A DNA stretch of 64,000 nt from Paractinoplanes pyxinae. Its GTDB lineage: Bacteria > Actinomycetota > Actinomycetes > Mycobacteriales > Micromonosporaceae. Below are positions 1 to 8,314 of this stretch, piece by piece. Position 1 is the first letter of the stretch. Each line of letters opens with the position of its first letter. Position numbers and translations under genes: made by a program. The DNA is taken from the NCBI RefSeq assembly GCF_026626335.1, contig NZ_JAPNTZ010000002.1, positions 1 through 64,000 of the forward strand. The letters run 5' to 3'. The notes under the pieces were generated by a model, which was given only the letters and a program-made list of their open reading frames with translations, ran no database searches and was not told where the DNA came from.

Positions 1-1477
1 CGACCAGCGCGACCTTGCGGATGCCGGCCGCCTGCGGGGACGAGACGGTGAAGTTCGCGCCGATGCCGACGGTGGCGGGTGCGGCCGAAATGGCCGGGCG
101 GTCGGCGAGTCCGCCGCTGCCGTCCTTTTTGTAGAGATACGGCGGGGTGAAGTATTCGATGTTCTTCTCGAGATACCCGGCGTCGAGGCAGGCCAGGCAG
201 ACGCCACCGCCGCCGGTCATGACCCGGCCGTCGGGCAGCAGCGCGGCCGTCGAATGGTATTGCCGGATGCGGCCGGCACTGGCCAGAACCGTCCAGGAAC
301 CGGTCGCGGGATCCCACCGTTCGGCCGTGGTCGCGGCATTCTGCAGGTCGATCAGCGCATTGTTGGCCGTGCTGGTCATGCCGCCGGTGGCCAGCACGGA
401 GCCGTCGGCCAGCAGGGTCGCGTTGAGCTGGCGGCGACCGGTCGAAAGGGAACCCGTCGGGGCTAATGAAGGGAAGAGGCTGGCGTCGCTGTTCAGCACC
501 ACCGCCGTACGCGTGGGAACTTTCGCCACGCCGTTCTCGGTGATGTTGCCGCCTCCGACGACGACGGATTTCCCGATGTCGTACGTGGCGAAGCTGCCGT
601 AGTCCCGCAGAATGCTGTCCCGGTTGCCGGTCGCGGTGATGACGCCGTTTCCCGACGTGGTGATGGTGTACGCGGTGGCGTGCGGGCCGAACAAGCCGAG
701 TTGGGTGTCCGGGCGCGAACTCAGGAAGGGATAGAGCCGTGCGCTGTATTTGGTGAAGCCGGTGAGCGGTCGGATGGCGCCGTTCGTCTGGTACACCTCA
801 GCCGTGGCCGGTCCGCCGCCGACGATGACGCTTTCGCCGTTCGCCGTCTCGGCCACCGACGGATACCAGCGCGCGGCCGCCATGTCTTTGCCACGGGTCC
901 ACGTTTCGTTGCGCCAGTCGAAGACGTACGTGTGAACCGTGCCGTCCAGCTGCGCGTTGGCGTTTCCACCGGCGACCAGAATGTTGCCGTTCGCCAGGTG
1001 CGCGAACCCGGCACAGAAGATGTTCGAGCCTTGCAGATCGACCCGCCGGTACGTGTCGTCGGCCGGATTCCAGAGCATGGCCCGGGTGAAACTGTGGTCG
1101 GGATAGTCCTCGCTCGGCAGGTCGCCGACCGAGTCCCAGATGAGCATCTTGCCGTTGGGGAGAACCGCCGTGAAGACGGGAACGACCGGAGTATCGACAA
1201 CCGGACTCCACGATCCGGCCTGTCCGGGATCGGCGTCGGCCGCCGCTTTTGTGCGGGCTGTTCCGGGGCGTACTCCGGTCGCCTTTTGAATGCGGGCGGC
1301 GTTCTCGGTCGTACGGGCCTCGATGGTCCGCATCGGCGTGCCGGCCAGATCTTCGGTCATGTGGTCGTGAAGGTGGCCGTGGTCGTGCTGGTGCGCGTGC
1401 CCAGCGGCGGAGTCTGTATCGAAGACCGTGGTGCTCAGAAGCAGCAGTCCGCAGAGCAGTCCGGCGACTCTTCGCAT
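1..1477 (-). CDS. Secreted galactose/glyoxal oxidase-like copper-radical oxidase (kelch; C-terminus outside window)
   Basis: The first 492 codons are present; the C-terminus runs off the left edge. A signal peptide (about residues 1-22) precedes a very His-rich stretch (HAHQHDHGHLHDH, 27-39) and a kelch propeller. Residues match the galactose oxidase active site: Cys155 (NIFCAGF) and Tyr205 (ARWYPSV) would form the Cys-Tyr cofactor, and Tyr407-His408 (RQYHST) are copper ligands, followed by GGGGVCLAC. The early-set (DUF1929) domain begins near PPYLYKK. The last copper ligand, His581 in galactose oxidase, would lie outside the window. Family members oxidise primary alcohols or aldehydes to give H2O2; RWYP resembles glyoxal oxidases. 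The start ATG lies 26 bases after the upstream membrane-protein gene, so the two are probably co-transcribed. The substrate cannot be told. Confidence 0.88.
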   Translation of the reverse strand, partial: MRRVAGLLCGLLLLSTTVFDTDSAAGHAHQHDHGHLHDHMTEDLAGTPMRTIEARTTENAARIQKATGVRPGTARTKAAADADPGQAGSWSPVVDTPVVPVFTAVLPNGKMLIWDSVGDLPSEDYPDHSFTRAMLWNPADDTYRRVDLQGSNIFCAGFAHLANGNILVAGGNANAQLDGTVHTYVFDWRNETWTRGKDMAAARWYPSVAETANGESVIVGGGPATAEVYQTNGAIRPLTGFTKYSARLYPFLSSRPDTQLGLFGPHATAYTITTSGNGVITATGNRDSILRDYGSFATYDIGKSVVVGGGNITENGVAKVPTRTAVVLNSDASLFPSLAPTGSLSTGRRQLNATLLADGSVLATGGMTSTANNALIDLQNAATTAERWDPATGSWTVLASAGRIRQYHSTAALLPDGRVMTGGGGVCLACLDAGYLEKNIEYFTPPYLYKKDGSGGLADRPAISAAPATVGIGANFTVSSPQAAGIRKVALV

Positions 1478-1503
1478 GCCACGGTCCTCTCGATCGTTGC
1501 TGT

Positions 1504-3177
1504 CTATCGGGCCGGGCACACGACGATGCCCGTGGGTGCCGGCAGGCGGGCCGCCGGCGAGCAGTCGAAACGGTGGCGCAGCGCCGTACGCACCTCGACG
1601 CTGGACCGCGAAATGGAGAACCAGCCGGGCTGCCATACGAGATAGCGCGCCCCCTGGTCGTCGGTGACGCACCGGAGGTTGTCGGCATAGCTGCGGGTGG
1701 AGCGAACCGGTCGCACGTACGTGCCGCGCTGAACCCACTGCGGCGACGGATAGCGGCAGTGCGTCGGATTGCCCAGCCGATGGTTGACCGAGCCGAAGGC
1801 CAGATACAGCACCGGAGTGTCCGGTCCGATCCGTCGGCGCAGCTCTGAATAGCCCGCGTCGGCCGGACGCTCGTTGCTGAGGGCGTGGTTGAAACCGCTG
1901 AAGGCCAGCGGGGCATGCGGCAGGTTGGCCAGCACGATCGCCGCGATCAACGCGAGGGCGCCGGCCGTGGCCGAGGCGGGACGCGCCGCCCGGCCGTGAT
2001 TCAGCCAGGTCGCGATGGCGGTGAGCACGGCGGCCGCCGCGAAGGCCAGGGTGATCACGGTGACGTTGTCGTGCCGCCACTCCGGCGGGCGGCGCAGCAG
2101 CACAAAGCTGACCGCGGTGACGGCCACTGTGGTCACCAGCAGCGGCATGCGAGCCGCCGGGCTGAGCACGAACGCCGCGGCCCAGACGCCCGCGGCCAGC
2201 ACGGGCACGGCGGCGAAGTGGTACATGAAGAACTCGCCCTGGCCGTAAGCGGAAGCGAGCGACAGTCCGGCGGCGAGCAGGGCCACCACGGCCGCTGTCC
2301 GCCGGGGACGCCCACGCCCGGTGCGCCGGATCAGCGCCACGGCGGCGGCCGGCGCGACGGCCACCACCGGGCTCAGCAGCATGACGTCGCCCAGGCCGAC
2401 GAGCAGGCGGTGGATGTTGTGCCACTCGACGCCGTGGTGGATCGGCGAGTTGGCCACGAGACCGGCCTGATCGGCCAGCCAGATGGTCTCCCAGGGCAGG
2501 AAGTGCCTGGTCACGGCGTACCAAATAATCGCGAAGCCGACGGTGTGAGCGGCGGCCCAGGCGGCTCGGCGGCGATCGAATGCGCTCAGCAGAAGCAGCG
2601 CCAGAATGGCCAGCGGAAACGTGGCCAGCTTGACGGCGATGGCCAGGAAGGCGGCGAACCCGCCAAGCAGAGCCCCGAGCCAAAGCGATCGCGGCGCCAG
2701 ACCAACACCGATGGCGAGTACGGCTAGAAGCGCGGCGACCCAGTCGGGCTCCAGGAAGTGCCACGGCGGCGCGACGATCAAGGCCAGTCCGGTCGCCGCC
2801 GCCACGAAGACGCTGACGCGGGTGTTCCAGGCGCGGCGCAGCCCGAGAAACAGGACGGCGGCGACGCCGGCCGCCAGCAGAACGGCTCCGAGGCGGGTGA
2901 CCCCTTCGCCTCCGGCCGGCCCGTCGATCAGGGTCATGAACAGGCGGTAGGCGATCGGCCGGGCGATGAAGACGTCCCACACGCTGACGCCGCCCCGACC
3001 CGCGGTTTCGATGCCGCCCAACGCGTACGTGACGTCGTTGTTGAGGGCCGACCAGAAACTCATGCCGATCGCGGCCAGCGCAGCCGCGATCGGCCCGGCC
3101 AGTCTCAGCGGAAAGCGGCTGGTCCGGGGCCTCTCGTGGTGGCTCGCGACTGCGGGAGCCTGAACGTCGGTCGTCAT
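1504..3177 (-). CDS. Polytopic membrane protein, possibly GT-C-type glycosyltransferase
   Basis: About 557 residues. A short basic N-terminus is followed by roughly ten hydrophobic segments (to about residue 420) and a soluble C-terminal region of about 130 residues. An Asp in FLEPDW after an early membrane segment recalls the loop-1 acidic residue of lipid-linked-sugar GT-C enzymes, but no diagnostic motif is certain. The start ATG at 3177 (MTTDVQAP) is preferred to the in-frame ATG eight codons upstream. The gene lies directly upstream of the copper-radical oxidase on the same strand. In Streptomyces, GlxA-type oxidases work with a membrane glycan synthase, so a role in an extracellular glycan is possible, but that is inference. 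It is divergent from the esterase gene. Confidence 0.7.
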   Translation of the reverse strand: MTTDVQAPAVASHHERPRTSRFPLRLAGPIAAALAAIGMSFWSALNNDVTYALGGIETAGRGGVSVWDVFIARPIAYRLFMTLIDGPAGGEGVTRLGAVLLAAGVAAVLFLGLRRAWNTRVSVFVAAATGLALIVAPPWHFLEPDWVAALLAVLAIGVGLAPRSLWLGALLGGFAAFLAIAVKLATFPLAILALLLLSAFDRRRAAWAAAHTVGFAIIWYAVTRHFLPWETIWLADQAGLVANSPIHHGVEWHNIHRLLVGLGDVMLLSPVVAVAPAAAVALIRRTGRGRPRRTAAVVALLAAGLSLASAYGQGEFFMYHFAAVPVLAAGVWAAAFVLSPAARMPLLVTTVAVTAVSFVLLRRPPEWRHDNVTVITLAFAAAAVLTAIATWLNHGRAARPASATAGALALIAAIVLANLPHAPLAFSGFNHALSNERPADAGYSELRRRIGPDTPVLYLAFGSVNHRLGNPTHCRYPSPQWVQRGTYVRPVRSTRSYADNLRCVTDDQGARYLVWQPGWFSISRSSVEVRTALRHRFDCSPAARLPAPTGIVVCPAR

Positions 3178-3246
3178 TGAGCGCGGAGTATGGCAGTGCA
3201 TCGAGCTTGATCACTATCCGTCAACCCGTTGACTGGAGCTGTGCAC

Positions 3247-4944
3247 GTGCACAGAATGGCGGTGATGCCGAAGATGGCGCTGCTTGCTTGCTCAGTCCTG
3301 CTTCTCGCGCCGGCCGCCCCGGCGTCCGCCGCCACGCCGTCCTGCGCCACCACCGGGTCCGTCGACTTCGGAATCGACCTGGCCGGCAGCGGGTGGAAGT
3401 TCACCACCGGGGACGACCCGAGCTGGTCCGATCCGTCGTTCGTGGACAGCGGCTGGCGCGACTGGAGCGTGCCCGACAACTGGGGTGCGGTCAGCGACCT
3501 CTCCTCGTACGACGGTTACGCCTGGTACCGCAAGACGTTCACGCTGCCGGCGCGGCCCGAAGGCGTCACCGACTCGGCCGTGGTGGCCGCACTCGGGAAG
3601 ATCGACGACGCCGACCAGACATTCCTCAACGGCACCGAGATCGGGCACACCGGCGGCTTCCCGCCCGCCTTCGACTCGACGTGGGAGGTGCCGCGCGAGT
3701 ACTACCCGGCCGACGGGCTGCTGCGCTGGGGTGCGACCAATGTGATCGCGGTGCGGGCCTACGACGGGACGGGTGGGGGCGGCTTCCACCAGGGGCCGGT
3801 CGGGCTGTTCTCGAAGGCGCGGCTGCGTGCGCTGGCCGGGATCAGCGGGACGCCGGCCAGCCGTACGCAATTGGCCCACGTCTGCGCCGTGCTGGGCAAG
3901 CAGCATCGCGCCGTCGCCGCCGGCGATCGGCGTGCCTACGCCTCGACGCTGGCCGACGGCTTCTTCCACCAGGGCGATACCGCGGCGCGCCGGTTGGCCT
4001 CGTTGCCGGGCTCCGTGTCGGATGGGCAAGCCGAGGTCTTCGTGGACAGCCAGGGCCGGCTCGTCGTCGACACGATCCGGCAATGGGGTGACCTGGCACC
4101 GGCCCGCGAACTGCTCTCCATCGACCCGCGGCGCAAACTCGAACTGGGCGACCATTCCCGGTTCTTCCGCGACGAGTACGAGTCGGCCGCGATGAAACGG
4201 CGGGTGCAGTTCAACGTCTATCTGCCCAAGAGCTACACGCGCACGCAGGCCAAGCGGTACCCCGTCGTCTACATGCTGAACGGCTTCAACGGCAGCAACA
4301 TCGAATGGGAGTCACGAAAGATCGACGCCGTGCTCGACAACCTGGCCCTCGACGCCATCGTGGTCTTCCCGGACGGCGACAGCGGCTGGTACGTGGACAC
4401 GTCGGCCGGCAACTTCCGCACCATGATCGTCGACGGGATCGTGCCGCTGGTGGACCGGTTCTACCGGACGATTCCGGACCGCGACCACCGCGGCGTGAGC
4501 GGTGTGTCGATGGGCGGGCAGGGGGCGTTCACGCTGGGGTTGAAGAACCCGGAGGTGTTCAGCTCGATCGCCAGCCACATGGGGGCGTTGAGCTTGGCCC
4601 CGCTGGTCGGCACGGCCGAGGAGCAGGCCGCCAACGCCGGGTTGCGGCCGCTCACGCTGGTCGCCGCGATGAGCGCGGCGGATCTCAGTCGCCACCGCTT
4701 CTACTTCGACGGCGGAGACCAGGACGACTACCGCTTCGGCGCGGCGGCGCAGCAGATGAGCACTTTGCTGGCCTCCAAGGGCGTCAAGCACGACTACCAG
4801 CTGGGCCCGGGCCGGCACGATGACGCCTATTGGATGCCCAAGCTGGATCGGTCGTTCGCCCTGCACACCGAGCAGTTCAACGCCCATCCCTACCGCCAGC
4901 CGAAGGAGCCCAAGCCCATCAAGTCGCCGTACGTCTGGCCGTGA
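3247..4944 (+). CDS. Secreted esterase with N-terminal jelly-roll domain
   Basis: An N-terminal signal peptide (hydrophobic LLACSVLLLAPAAPASA) is followed by a galactose-binding-like beta-sandwich of about 160 residues (GWKFTTGDDPSW, YAWYRKTF, as in sugar-hydrolase jelly rolls). After a linker comes an alpha/beta-hydrolase of the esterase D / feruloyl esterase family (PF00756). The nucleophile is Ser421 in GVSMGG, the likely catalytic His is His524 in GRHDDAYW, and YMLNGFNG is near the oxyanion hole. The product probably cleaves ester bonds on extracellular polysaccharide or trehalose/mycolate-like substrates; which one cannot be told. The start is uncertain: GTG 3247 sits 8 bases after GGAG, with ATG 3256 as an alternative. 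A 12-base palindrome (GTGCACGTGCAC, 3241-3252) overlaps the start region. Confidence 0.8.
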   Translation: MHRMAVMPKMALLACSVLLLAPAAPASAATPSCATTGSVDFGIDLAGSGWKFTTGDDPSWSDPSFVDSGWRDWSVPDNWGAVSDLSSYDGYAWYRKTFTLPARPEGVTDSAVVAALGKIDDADQTFLNGTEIGHTGGFPPAFDSTWEVPREYYPADGLLRWGATNVIAVRAYDGTGGGGFHQGPVGLFSKARLRALAGISGTPASRTQLAHVCAVLGKQHRAVAAGDRRAYASTLADGFFHQGDTAARRLASLPGSVSDGQAEVFVDSQGRLVVDTIRQWGDLAPARELLSIDPRRKLELGDHSRFFRDEYESAAMKRRVQFNVYLPKSYTRTQAKRYPVVYMLNGFNGSNIEWESRKIDAVLDNLALDAIVVFPDGDSGWYVDTSAGNFRTMIVDGIVPLVDRFYRTIPDRDHRGVSGVSMGGQGAFTLGLKNPEVFSSIASHMGALSLAPLVGTAEEQAANAGLRPLTLVAAMSAADLSRHRFYFDGGDQDDYRFGAAAQQMSTLLASKGVKHDYQLGPGRHDDAYWMPKLDRSFALHTEQFNAHPYRQPKEPKPIKSPYVWP

Positions 4945-5028
4945 CGGAGGTGTACTCCCGCGCGGTGTCACTGGTCGGTCTTACTAGCCTCTTCCCGGTC
5001 TAGAAGGAAGATTGACACGGTTAAGGAG

Positions 5029-5748
5029 ATGGAGGTGTGGCCCGCGAGCGGTACGGTTTGCTTCGTGGACGGCCACGTGTTCATCAGCTATCGCCATGAG
5101 GACAGTGCCGCTTATGTGAAATTGCTAGCTGCTCACTTGGCGGCTGCGGGCATACCGGCTTGGTACGACGCGGAGATCGTCTCCGGTGACCGATGGCTCA
5201 ATCTTATCCGGAAGCAGATTGAAAGCTGCTCGGCTCTCGTCGTAGTGATGACGTCCGCAGGTGAAGAGTCGGTGTGGGTGCAACGCGAGATCGCACTTGC
5301 GCAGCAACGCGGCAAGCCGATCCTCCCGTTACTGTTGTCCGGCACGGGCTACTTCAGCATCCTAGATGTGCACTTCGAGGACGTCAGAAACCGACGCATG
5401 CCGGGAGGTGCATACACTGATCAACTGCGTCGTCACCTGCCTTCGCCGTTCGTTTCGGCAAGGGTGGCGAACCCCGCGACGGATGTGCGCCCGCAACCTG
5501 ACTCCGGGAATAGCGCACCGCCTTTGTCGAAACTCGGCTCGCTGGTTTCAATGAGCCCGCTCGAGCTCGCACGGTACGTCAAGACGGCGTCGGACACGGA
5601 GCTTGGCCGAGCAGTGGACGGAGCCTCACGTGCGGAGGTGCTCGATGGCCTCTTCAACCGCTTCCCCGGTAGCTTACGGGCCGGATACGGTCTTCACCAG
5701 GCTGGCCGTTATTCACTGGACCATCACAGGTGGACCGAATGGCAGTAG
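5029..5748 (+). CDS. TIR-domain protein, 5' part of a frameshifted TIR-SCP2 gene
   Basis: Residues 16-125 form a TIR domain: HVFISYRHED in strand A, GIPAWYDAEI around the BB loop, and WVQREIALA, whose Glu87 aligns with the catalytic Glu of NAD-cleaving TIR enzymes (SARM1 Glu642). After a linker, residues about 177-218 (MSPLELARYVK to FPGSLRA) resemble the helical start of an actinobacterial SCP2-type protein. The frame then runs into about 20 unrelated residues and stops. The rest of SCP2 continues in the next frame from base 5684, so one extra base near 5683 has split the gene. AT-richer DNA than the neighbours suggests transfer. The start is uncertain: ATG 5029 has AAGGAG immediately beside it, and GTG 5065 is possible. 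NADase-based defence or signalling is an inference from the TIR family. Confidence 0.75.
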   Translation: MEVWPASGTVCFVDGHVFISYRHEDSAAYVKLLAAHLAAAGIPAWYDAEIVSGDRWLNLIRKQIESCSALVVVMTSAGEESVWVQREIALAQQRGKPILPLLLSGTGYFSILDVHFEDVRNRRMPGGAYTDQLRRHLPSPFVSARVANPATDVRPQPDSGNSAPPLSKLGSLVSMSPLELARYVKTASDTELGRAVDGASRAEVLDGLFNRFPGSLRAGYGLHQAGRYSLDHHRWTEWQ

Positions 5749-5968
5749 TGACACGTACGAAACAGTAATTGAGAGTGGTCTGTGCACAGTCACCAGCAAG
5801 CCGGTGCGTAAGCCGTTGCTAATCATGACCATGGATCCTGTCAGCCTTCTCAAGCTCATATCTGGCGTAGGCAGACCCATGATGATGTTCATGACCGGCA
5901 AGATTAGAGCGAAGGGTGACCTTGGCCTGGCCGCCGATATGTCCAAGCTCTTCAACGTTCCGATCTAA
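5684..5968 (+). pseudogene. SCP2 sterol-carrier domain, out-of-frame 3' part of the TIR-SCP2 gene
   Basis: This is the continuation of the preceding gene in the +1 frame. It encodes DTVFTRLAVIHWTITGG, then DTYETVIESG, then FMTGKIRAKGDLGLA and AADMSKLFNV. These are the hallmarks of an SCP2 sterol-binding domain, including the C-terminal GK(I/L)xxKGD motif. The frame has an ATG at 5603, but the residues it encodes before 5684 are not SCP2-like, so it is not a credible independent start. Read through with a single +1 shift at 5683, the product would be about 312 residues, TIR then SCP2. It could be a pseudogene, a programmed frameshift or a sequencing error. Two sampled 60-base lines (5761 and 5821) are 53% and 50% GC. 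Confidence 0.72.
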
Positions 5969-5998
5969 GTTTCTATCGGAGTGGAACGTACGTAGGCG

Positions 5999-6631
5999 TC
6001 AGATGAGGCTGGGTGGGCCCTGGACTGTGGGGCGCGGGGGCAAAGCTCCACTCCCACCCATCAGGCGGCGGCGTTCGCGGAAAGCTCGCAAATTCGCAGT
6101 GTTGCCGCAGGTGCTTACGTCGTGCCAGACGCCGCTGTTGTTGCGGGACGTGTCGAAGAAGGCGGCCCGGCACTCGATGTTGTTGCACAGCTTCAGGCGG
6201 GGCCACAAGCCGGCCTGTTGGGCCAGCAACGCCTCGGCCCAGAGGGCTGACGCCAGCCAGCGGGTGCCTCGGCCGGTGGGGACGATCCTGACCCAGCCGT
6301 CGGCGTCGGGGACCAGGCTCACCGGGACGTCGGCCGGGGGGAGGGAGCCGGCGGGGCCGCCGCTGGCGAGCATCACGTTTTCAAAGGTGCTGCGGAGGCG
6401 GCGCAGTGAGCGCAGGTCGGATGAGGACAGCAGCAGCGTCGGCGCCGGCAGGCCGGAGATGTGGGACCACGTGGCCAGCGCCTCGGTGAGCCAGCGCTGG
6501 GCGTCGTCGACCTCCATCAACAGGTCGGTGCCGTATGCCATGGGTGGGCGCGTGTTCAGCAGCTCCTGCAGGAGCGCCAAACCGGCGGGTGCCTCCCGCA
6601 CGCCGTGCCGGGCGCTGGCCATCCATGACAT
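5999..6631 (-). CDS. CGNR zinc-finger protein (ABATE-domain regulator)
   Basis: The protein has 210 residues. An N-terminal ABATE-like region precedes a C-terminal zinc finger, CNNIECRAAFFD followed by STCGN, the C-x4-C plus CGN arrangement that names the CGNR family, ending in a basic helix (AFRERRR). Members are presumed DNA-binding regulators with a ligand-responsive N-terminus; the function is poorly characterised. The start ATG at 6631 (MSWMASARHG) has a downstream alternative ATG. The gene is convergent with the TIR-SCP2 gene (30-base gap) and lies upstream of nothing obviously related. The final 20 residues are Pro/Gly-rich and likely disordered. Confidence 0.82.
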   Translation of the reverse strand: MSWMASARHGVREAPAGLALLQELLNTRPPMAYGTDLLMEVDDAQRWLTEALATWSHISGLPAPTLLLSSSDLRSLRRLRSTFENVMLASGGPAGSLPPADVPVSLVPDADGWVRIVPTGRGTRWLASALWAEALLAQQAGLWPRLKLCNNIECRAAFFDTSRNNSGVWHDVSTCGNTANLRAFRERRRLMGGSGALPPRPTVQGPPSLI

Positions 6632-6807
6632 AGCCGAAGCGTACTTGATTCTTTTTCATGGCCGTCTCTGCGAAAGGTTTGGTTCCCCTTAAGAGATCAG
6701 TTTTTCACCAGCACGGGGTGGCCGCTTTATCCAGTTTGTCCCGAAGGGCGGGGGAACCGGGCGGCCGGTAACGAAAATTCGCTGGTTAGGAGAGTCTCAG
6801 AAACGGC
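6632..6807. other. Intergenic region upstream of the CGNR gene
   Basis: It holds no plausible coding frame. It is less GC-rich than its surroundings and contains an A/T-rich stretch near 6645-6660 (GATTCTTTTTCATGG), where a promoter for the minus-strand CGNR gene would be expected. No clear palindrome was found. Confidence 0.4.
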
Positions 6808-8211
6808 TTATCCGTCGATCCGGGTGATGTTGCGAATCTTGTTGGACGCGTCGAGCGCGGCCACCTTGTACGCCTCGGACAGGGTCGGATAGTTGAAGAC
6901 CGCGTCCACCAGATAGTCGACGGTGCCGCCGCAGCCCATCACGGCCTGGCCGATGTGGACGATGTCGGTGGCGGCGGTGCCGAAGACGTGCACGCCGAGC
7001 AGCTTGCCGTCGTCGGGCGCGACCAGCAGCTTGAGCATGCCGTAGGAGTCGCCGACGATCTGCCCGCGGGCCAGTTCGCGGTAGCGGGCGATGCCCACCT
7101 CGAACGGGGTGGCGGAGTCGGTCAGCTCGTCCTCGGTCTTACCGACGAAGCTGATCTCGGGGATCGTGTAGATGCCGATCGGCTGCAGCTGGTGCATCTC
7201 GCGGGCCGGTTCGCCGCAGGCGTGGTGCGCGGCCAGGCGGCCCTGCTCCATCGAGGTGGAGGCCAGCGCGGGGAAGCCGATGACATCGCCCACGGCGTAG
7301 ATGTTGTCGACCGCCGTACGGTAATTGAGGTCGACCTCGATGCGGCCGCGACGGTCGGCTTCGAGCCCGGCCGCCTCGAGCGCCAGGTCGTCGGTCTGGC
7401 CCTGGCGGCCGGCCGAGTACATGACCGTGTCGGCGACGATCTTCTTGCCGCTCTTGAGGATGCAGAGCGCGGCCGTCTGGTGGCGCTCGACGGCGGCCAC
7501 CTCTTCGCCGAAGCGGAACGTCACGCTGAGGTCGCGCAGGTGGTACTTCAGCGACTCGATGATCTCGTCGTCGCAGAAGTCGAGCATCTTCTCGCGGCGC
7601 TCGACCACGGTGACCTTGGTGCCGAGGGCGGCGAACATCGACGCGTACTCCATGCCGATGACGCCGGCGCCGACCACGACCATGCTGCGCGGCACGGCCT
7701 GCAGGTTGATCACGCCGTCGGAGTCGACGATCGTCCGGTCGTCGAAGTCGACGCTGTCGGGCCGGGCCGGCCTCGTACCCGCCGCAATAATGATCTTGTC
7801 GGCGCTGACCTTGCTCTCGCGGCCGCTGCCGCCGTCGACCCAGATCGAGTGCGCGTCGGCGAACCGGCCGGTGCCCGTGATCATGGTGATCTTGTTGCGG
7901 GCCAGCTGGTTGCGGATGACGTCGGTCTGCCGGCTGATCACGTGCTGGGTGCGGGCGGCGAGGTCGCTCACGGTGATCTCGTCCTTGACCCGGTAGCTGC
8001 TGCCGTACAGGTCACGCTGGCTGAGACCGGTGAGGTAGAGGACGGCCTCACGCAGCGTCTTGGACGGGACGGTGCCCGTGTTGATGCAGACCCCGCCGAT
8101 CATGTCCCGCCGGTCGACGATGCCGACCCGGCGCCCGAGCTTGGAGGCGGCGATGGCGGCCTTCTGACCGCTGGGCCCGGAGCCCAGCACCAACACGTCG
8201 TAGTCATACAC
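6808..8211 (-). CDS. sthA: Soluble pyridine nucleotide transhydrogenase
   Basis: A 467-residue flavoprotein of the disulfide-reductase fold. An FAD Rossmann motif ([12 protein letters not shown]) lies at the N-terminus. The usual redox pair is reduced to [10 protein letters not shown], with one Cys and Thr in the second position, as in SthA and unlike lipoamide dehydrogenase or mercuric reductase. An NAD(P) motif ([12 protein letters not shown]) comes at mid-protein. The C-terminal dimer domain has HIGQAVM in place of the catalytic HPTxxE. The enzyme equilibrates NADPH and NAD in the cytosol. The start is GTG at 8211. It follows glpD on the same strand after about 100 bases and may rebalance redox during glycerol use; that link is inference. 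Confidence 0.9.
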   Translation of the reverse strand: MYDYDVLVLGSGPSGQKAAIAASKLGRRVGIVDRRDMIGGVCINTGTVPSKTLREAVLYLTGLSQRDLYGSSYRVKDEITVSDLAARTQHVISRQTDVIRNQLARNKITMITGTGRFADAHSIWVDGGSGRESKVSADKIIIAAGTRPARPDSVDFDDRTIVDSDGVINLQAVPRSMVVVGAGVIGMEYASMFAALGTKVTVVERREKMLDFCDDEIIESLKYHLRDLSVTFRFGEEVAAVERHQTAALCILKSGKKIVADTVMYSAGRQGQTDDLALEAAGLEADRRGRIEVDLNYRTAVDNIYAVGDVIGFPALASTSMEQGRLAAHHACGEPAREMHQLQPIGIYTIPEISFVGKTEDELTDSATPFEVGIARYRELARGQIVGDSYGMLKLLVAPDDGKLLGVHVFGTAATDIVHIGQAVMGCGGTVDYLVDAVFNYPTLSEAYKVAALDASNKIRNITRIDG

Positions 8212-8314
8212 AGTGCTTAGCGTCGCAGTGACCGGGCCCTCGGTCCACCGAGTCCGTCAGATTTTTCATGGTCTATTCACCGCCGGGCCCCGCCGCCGGC
8301 CGGTCCCGCACGGC

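Noticed and set aside
5603..5968. Independent SCP2 gene beginning at ATG 5603
   Set aside because: Its first 27 residues do not look like a protein start and it overlaps the better-supported TIR frame; a single frameshift explains both.
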